From Arthrobacter sp. (GTDB lineage Bacteria; Actinomycetota; Actinomycetes; Actinomycetales; Micrococcaceae): a stretch of DNA of 25,059 nt. Location of the stretch: positions 1 to 25,059 of the forward strand of contig JASLAA010000217.1 in assembly GCA_030147325.1 (NCBI GenBank), written 5' to 3'. Under the pieces are notes generated by a model, which worked only from the letters and a program-made list of their open reading frames with translations, had not been told where the DNA came from and did not search any database. A program made the position numbers and the translations under genes. This document shows positions 22,214 through 25,059 of the stretch, one piece after another (position 1 is the first letter of the stretch; every line of letters starts with the position of its first letter).

Positions 22214-23440
22214 ATGCCCGCAGATCCCCCCTCGACGGCGAGGACAAGCCTGAGCGCCGCGCCGCCGCAGAAGCCCGGCTCGCAGTCGGCGTTGAGGGAA
22301 CAGAACCAGCAGCGCGTGATCGCGGCCCTGATGAGCGGCGGACCCCAGACCCAGGCGGAACTGTCGCGCCACACCGGACTCTCGACCGCGACGGTGTCCA
22401 ACATCGTCAAGGTGATGGCCGCGACCGGGATCGTCAGCACGTCCCCCACCACGAGCTCGGGCCGGCGGGCGCTCTCCGTGATCCTCAACGACAACGGGCA
22501 GGTCGTGGCGGGGATCGACATCGGCCGCCGTCACCTCCGGGTCGTCCTCGCGAGCCCCAACTACCGGGTCCTGCAGGAGGCTTCCGTCTCCCTCCCGCTC
22601 GGCCACAGCGCCCTCGACGGGCTGACTGCGGCCTCCGAACTCCTGGACACCCTGCTCGAGAACGGTGGTATCAGCAGCCGCGCGCTGCTCGGAGCGGGCA
22701 TCGGCATCCCGGGACCGATCGACCGGAGGACGGGCACCGTGGTGCAGGGTGCCATCCTGCCGGAGTGGGTCGGCATCAACATCCACGAGACGTTCAGCGA
22801 GCGCCTGCAGGTGCCGGTCTTCATCGACAATGACGCCAATCTCGGCGCGCTGGCGCAGGTGACCTGGGGACCGCACAGCGCGGTGGAGAACCTGATGTTC
22901 ATGAAGGTCGGATCGGGTATCGGCTCCGGCCTGGTGCTGAACGGCTCGCTCTACTACGGCAACGTGGGGGTCACCGGGGAACTGGGGCACACCACCATCA
23001 ACGAGCACGGCCTGATCTGCCGCTGCGGCAACCGCGGGTGCCTCGAGACCGTCGCCTCCACCTCGACCATGATCGAACTGCTGAGCCGCGGCAGCTCGGA
23101 GACCGTCGACACCCAGCGGATCATCGACTGGGCCCTGGCGGGGGACACGGCCGCGCTGCGCGTGCTCGACGACGCCGGCGTCGCCCTCGGGCGCGCGCTG
23201 GCGCACATGGCCAACCTGATCAACCCCGAGACCATCGTCATCGGCGGTCCGCTGACGAGCCTGGGCGAGATCCTGCTGGAGCCCGTCCGCCGCGGATTGG
23301 CGCGCCACGCAGTACCCATCATCGGAGAGACGACCAACGTCTGCATGTCCTCGCTGGGTGACCGGGCGGAGGCACTCGGAGGCGCCGCCGTGGTGCTCGC
23401 GCAGTCCGGGCTCTCCCCCGCCCTTGCCAGCTCAGCCTAA
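22214..23440 (+). CDS. ROK family transcriptional regulator
   Basis: This is a sugar-responsive repressor of the NagC/XylR/Mlc type. It has 408 residues. A Pro/Ser-rich N-terminus of about 25 residues comes first. The winged helix-turn-helix follows (QAELSRHTGLSTATVSNIVK). The ROK sugar-kinase-like domain has AGIDIGRRHLR, where the kinase phosphate-binding DxGGT is not kept, GIGIPGPID, IDNDANLGALA and MKVGSGIGSGLV. The zinc motif GH-x9-CRCGNRGCLE is intact. It is therefore a regulator, not a kinase. ATG at 22214 is chosen because the frame upstream would start at TTG inside the previous gene. It is followed 125 bases later by the sugar ABC gene, its likely target. Confidence 0.92.
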   Translation: MPADPPSTARTSLSAAPPQKPGSQSALREQNQQRVIAALMSGGPQTQAELSRHTGLSTATVSNIVKVMAATGIVSTSPTTSSGRRALSVILNDNGQVVAGIDIGRRHLRVVLASPNYRVLQEASVSLPLGHSALDGLTAASELLDTLLENGGISSRALLGAGIGIPGPIDRRTGTVVQGAILPEWVGINIHETFSERLQVPVFIDNDANLGALAQVTWGPHSAVENLMFMKVGSGIGSGLVLNGSLYYGNVGVTGELGHTTINEHGLICRCGNRGCLETVASTSTMIELLSRGSSETVDTQRIIDWALAGDTAALRVLDDAGVALGRALAHMANLINPETIVIGGPLTSLGEILLEPVRRGLARHAVPIIGETTNVCMSSLGDRAEALGGAAVVLAQSGLSPALASSA

Positions 23441-23469
23441 ATTTCTGCTCTGTTTTTGCCGTGGTTTGT

Positions 23470-23484
23470 GTTCAACAGTTGACT
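23470..23484 (+). promoter_or_regulatory. Putative ROK operator and -35 region of the sugar ABC operon
   Basis: GTTCAA-CAG-TTGACT has both arms of the site ahead of the ROK gene. TTGACT also serves as a good -35 box, with TTCAAT (23503-23508) 18 bases on as a possible -10. A partial third copy, GTTCAATTCTT (23502-23512), covers that -10. A bound regulator here would block RNA polymerase. Confidence 0.6.
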
Positions 23485-23565
23485 ACAAGGTCACGGAGCG
23501 TGTTCAATTCTTTCGGGCCGTACTTGGGCCTGCACCAAGACAACGCCGTCACTGCGGGAGGCTCC

Positions 23566-25059
23566 ATGAACAACCACACGATCCTTGAGATGCGCTCCAT
23601 CACCAAGGAGTTCCCGGGAGTCAAAGCCCTCTCCGACGTGTCGCTCGAGGTCCGAGCCGGAGAGATCCACGCGATCTGCGGTGAGAACGGGGCAGGCAAG
23701 TCGACCCTCATGAAAGTCCTCTCGGGCCTCTACCCCTACGGCGACTACTCCGGCGAGATCTTCTTCCAGGGCAAGGAAGTCCAGTTCAGGGACATCCGCT
23801 CCAGCGAAGCCGCAGGTATCGTGATCATCCACCAGGAGCTCGCACTCATCCCCGAGCTCTCGATCGCCGAGAACATCTTCCTGGGCAACGAACCCACCCG
23901 GTTCGGCGTGATCGACTGGGACTACGTGAACCGCACCACCCTGGAACTGATGGCCCGCGTGGGCCTCAGCGAGGACCCGATCACCAAGGTCAAGGACATC
24001 GGGGTCGGCAAGCAGCAGCTCGTCGAGATCGCGAAGGCGCTGAACAAATCCGTCAAGCTGCTCATCCTCGACGAGCCCACGGCAGCCCTGAACGAGTCCG
24101 ACTCGCAGCACCTGCTGGATCTCATGTCCGGGCTGCGCTCGAAGGGCATCTCGTGCATCATGATCTCCCACAAGCTCAATGAGATCGAGAGGATCGCGGA
24201 CTCCATCACGATCATCCGTGACGGCAAGTCGATCGAGACGCTGCACGTGAAGGACGACGGCGTGGACGAGGACCGCATCATCCGCGGCATGGTGGGCCGT
24301 TCGCTCGAATCCCGCTTCCCCGAGCACACGCCGACCATCGGTGAGACCTTCTTCGAGGTCCGTAACTGGACCGTCGGGCACCCCACGGTCTCGGACAGGC
24401 TCGTCTGCAAGAACTCGAGTTTCAAGGTGCGCCGTGGCGAGATCGTCGGGTTCGCCGGACTCATGGGCGCAGGGCGCACCGAGCTGGCCCGTTCGATCTT
24501 CGGCCGGTCGTACGGCAACTTCAAGTCGGGGCAGATCCTGATGGACGGCAAGGAGGTCACCCTGCGCACCGTGCCCCAGGCGATCGACGCCGGCCTCGCC
24601 TACGTGACCGAGGACCGCAAGTCACTCGGCCTCAACCTGCTCGACGACATCAAGACCACCACGGTCTCGGCGGACCTGAAGAAGATCACCCGCGGACTCG
24701 TCGTCGACAGGGACGAGGAGTTCCGCATCGCCGAGGAGTACCGCAAGTCGCTGCGCACCAAGACACCCAGCGTGAACGAGGGTGTCGCGAAGCTCTCCGG
24801 CGGCAACCAGCAGAAGGTGGTCCTGTCCAAGTGGATGTTCACCGATCCCGAGCTCCTGATCCTCGACGAGCCCACCCGCGGCATCGACGTGGGTGCGAAG
24901 TACGAGATCTACGGGATCATCCAGAAGCTCGCGGACCAGGGGAAGGGCGTCATCGTCATCTCCTCGGAGCTGCCCGAGCTGCTCGGCCTCTCGGACCGGA
25001 TCTACACGATCTTCGAGGGTGCCATCACGGGAGAAGTGGAACGCGAGCACGCCAACCAG
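23566..25059 (+). CDS. mmsA: Multiple-monosaccharide ABC transporter ATP-binding protein (3' end missing)
   Basis: This is the tandem ATPase of a CUT2-type sugar importer, close to MmsA/GguA/XylG; it powers uptake of pentoses or hexoses. 498 codons are present without a stop, and family members have about 510, so only a short tail is missing. Domain 1 has Walker A GENGAGKST (39-47), the Q-loop IIHQELALIPELSI, the signature-like region IGVGKQQLVEI and LLILDEPTAAL. Domain 2 has the degenerate Walker A GLMGAGRTEL, the motif YVTEDRK, LSGGNQQKV and LLILDEPTRGID. The ATG at 23566 has GGGAGG 4 bases upstream. The permease and probably the binding-protein gene should lie beyond the window. The preceding ROK gene is the likely regulator. 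Confidence 0.9.
   Translation, partial: MNNHTILEMRSITKEFPGVKALSDVSLEVRAGEIHAICGENGAGKSTLMKVLSGLYPYGDYSGEIFFQGKEVQFRDIRSSEAAGIVIIHQELALIPELSIAENIFLGNEPTRFGVIDWDYVNRTTLELMARVGLSEDPITKVKDIGVGKQQLVEIAKALNKSVKLLILDEPTAALNESDSQHLLDLMSGLRSKGISCIMISHKLNEIERIADSITIIRDGKSIETLHVKDDGVDEDRIIRGMVGRSLESRFPEHTPTIGETFFEVRNWTVGHPTVSDRLVCKNSSFKVRRGEIVGFAGLMGAGRTELARSIFGRSYGNFKSGQILMDGKEVTLRTVPQAIDAGLAYVTEDRKSLGLNLLDDIKTTTVSADLKKITRGLVVDRDEEFRIAEEYRKSLRTKTPSVNEGVAKLSGGNQQKVVLSKWMFTDPELLILDEPTRGIDVGAKYEIYGIIQKLADQGKGVIVISSELPELLGLSDRIYTIFEGAITGEVEREHANQ

Noticed and set aside
22163..23308. Minus-strand open frame of 381 codons over the ROK gene
   Set aside because: It is antisense to a gene with an intact helix-turn-helix and zinc motif, and its composition is that of a shadow frame.

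Overview
The window reads as chromosomal DNA of a high-G+C actinobacterium. The gene content and protein style (sdhCDAB order, a class F-type sortase beside a CHRD protein, a ZTP riboswitch on glyA, GTG starts that look leaderless) fit an Arthrobacter-like member of the Micrococcaceae. That placement is an inference from recognisable families, not from a search. No rRNA, tRNA, CRISPR array, transposase or phage gene was seen. Both ends cut through ABC-transporter ATPase genes, and the first ~69 bases are an inverted piece of the gene beside them, so the window probably equals a whole assembly contig.

Layout. 1-2076: nucleoside-type (BMP/PnrA) ABC transporter, with the ATPase broken at the left edge and the binding lipoprotein upstream of it, separated by a strong hairpin. 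2077-4557: an M20 amidohydrolase and a mannose-1-phosphate guanylyltransferase, both on the minus strand. 4669-8376: divergent sdhCDAB operon for succinate dehydrogenase, with a readable promoter and a 15-bp terminator hairpin. 8423-12493: minus-strand group of a two-TM protein, exonuclease III-type xth, trpS, a 2H phosphoesterase and a YihY-type membrane protein, tightly packed or overlapping. 12665-14145: secreted CHRD protein followed by a lipoprotein-like class F sortase. 14177-16816: ABC-2 exporter (one ATPase, two permeases). 16876-19440: folD and glyA, the latter behind a ZTP riboswitch. 19598-22181: flavin oxidoreductase, purU and a gamma-carbonic-anhydrase-like protein. 22214-25059: ROK regulator and the start of a multiple-monosaccharide ABC transporter operon.

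How the genes fit together. glyA, folD and purU all handle folate-bound one-carbon units, and a ZTP riboswitch would tie glyA to a shortage of 10-formyl-tetrahydrofolate. The ROK gene and the sugar ABC gene each carry the same inverted repeat (GTTCAA-N3-TTGACT) upstream, which points to one regulator controlling itself and the transporter. The CHRD protein and the adjacent sortase look like a substrate-enzyme pair, but neither fits the textbook: the substrate has no LPXTG box and the sortase has no arginine after its catalytic cysteine. Six genes have a TANNNT box 6-7 bases before their start codon and little or no Shine-Dalgarno sequence, the pattern of leaderless actinobacterial transcripts.
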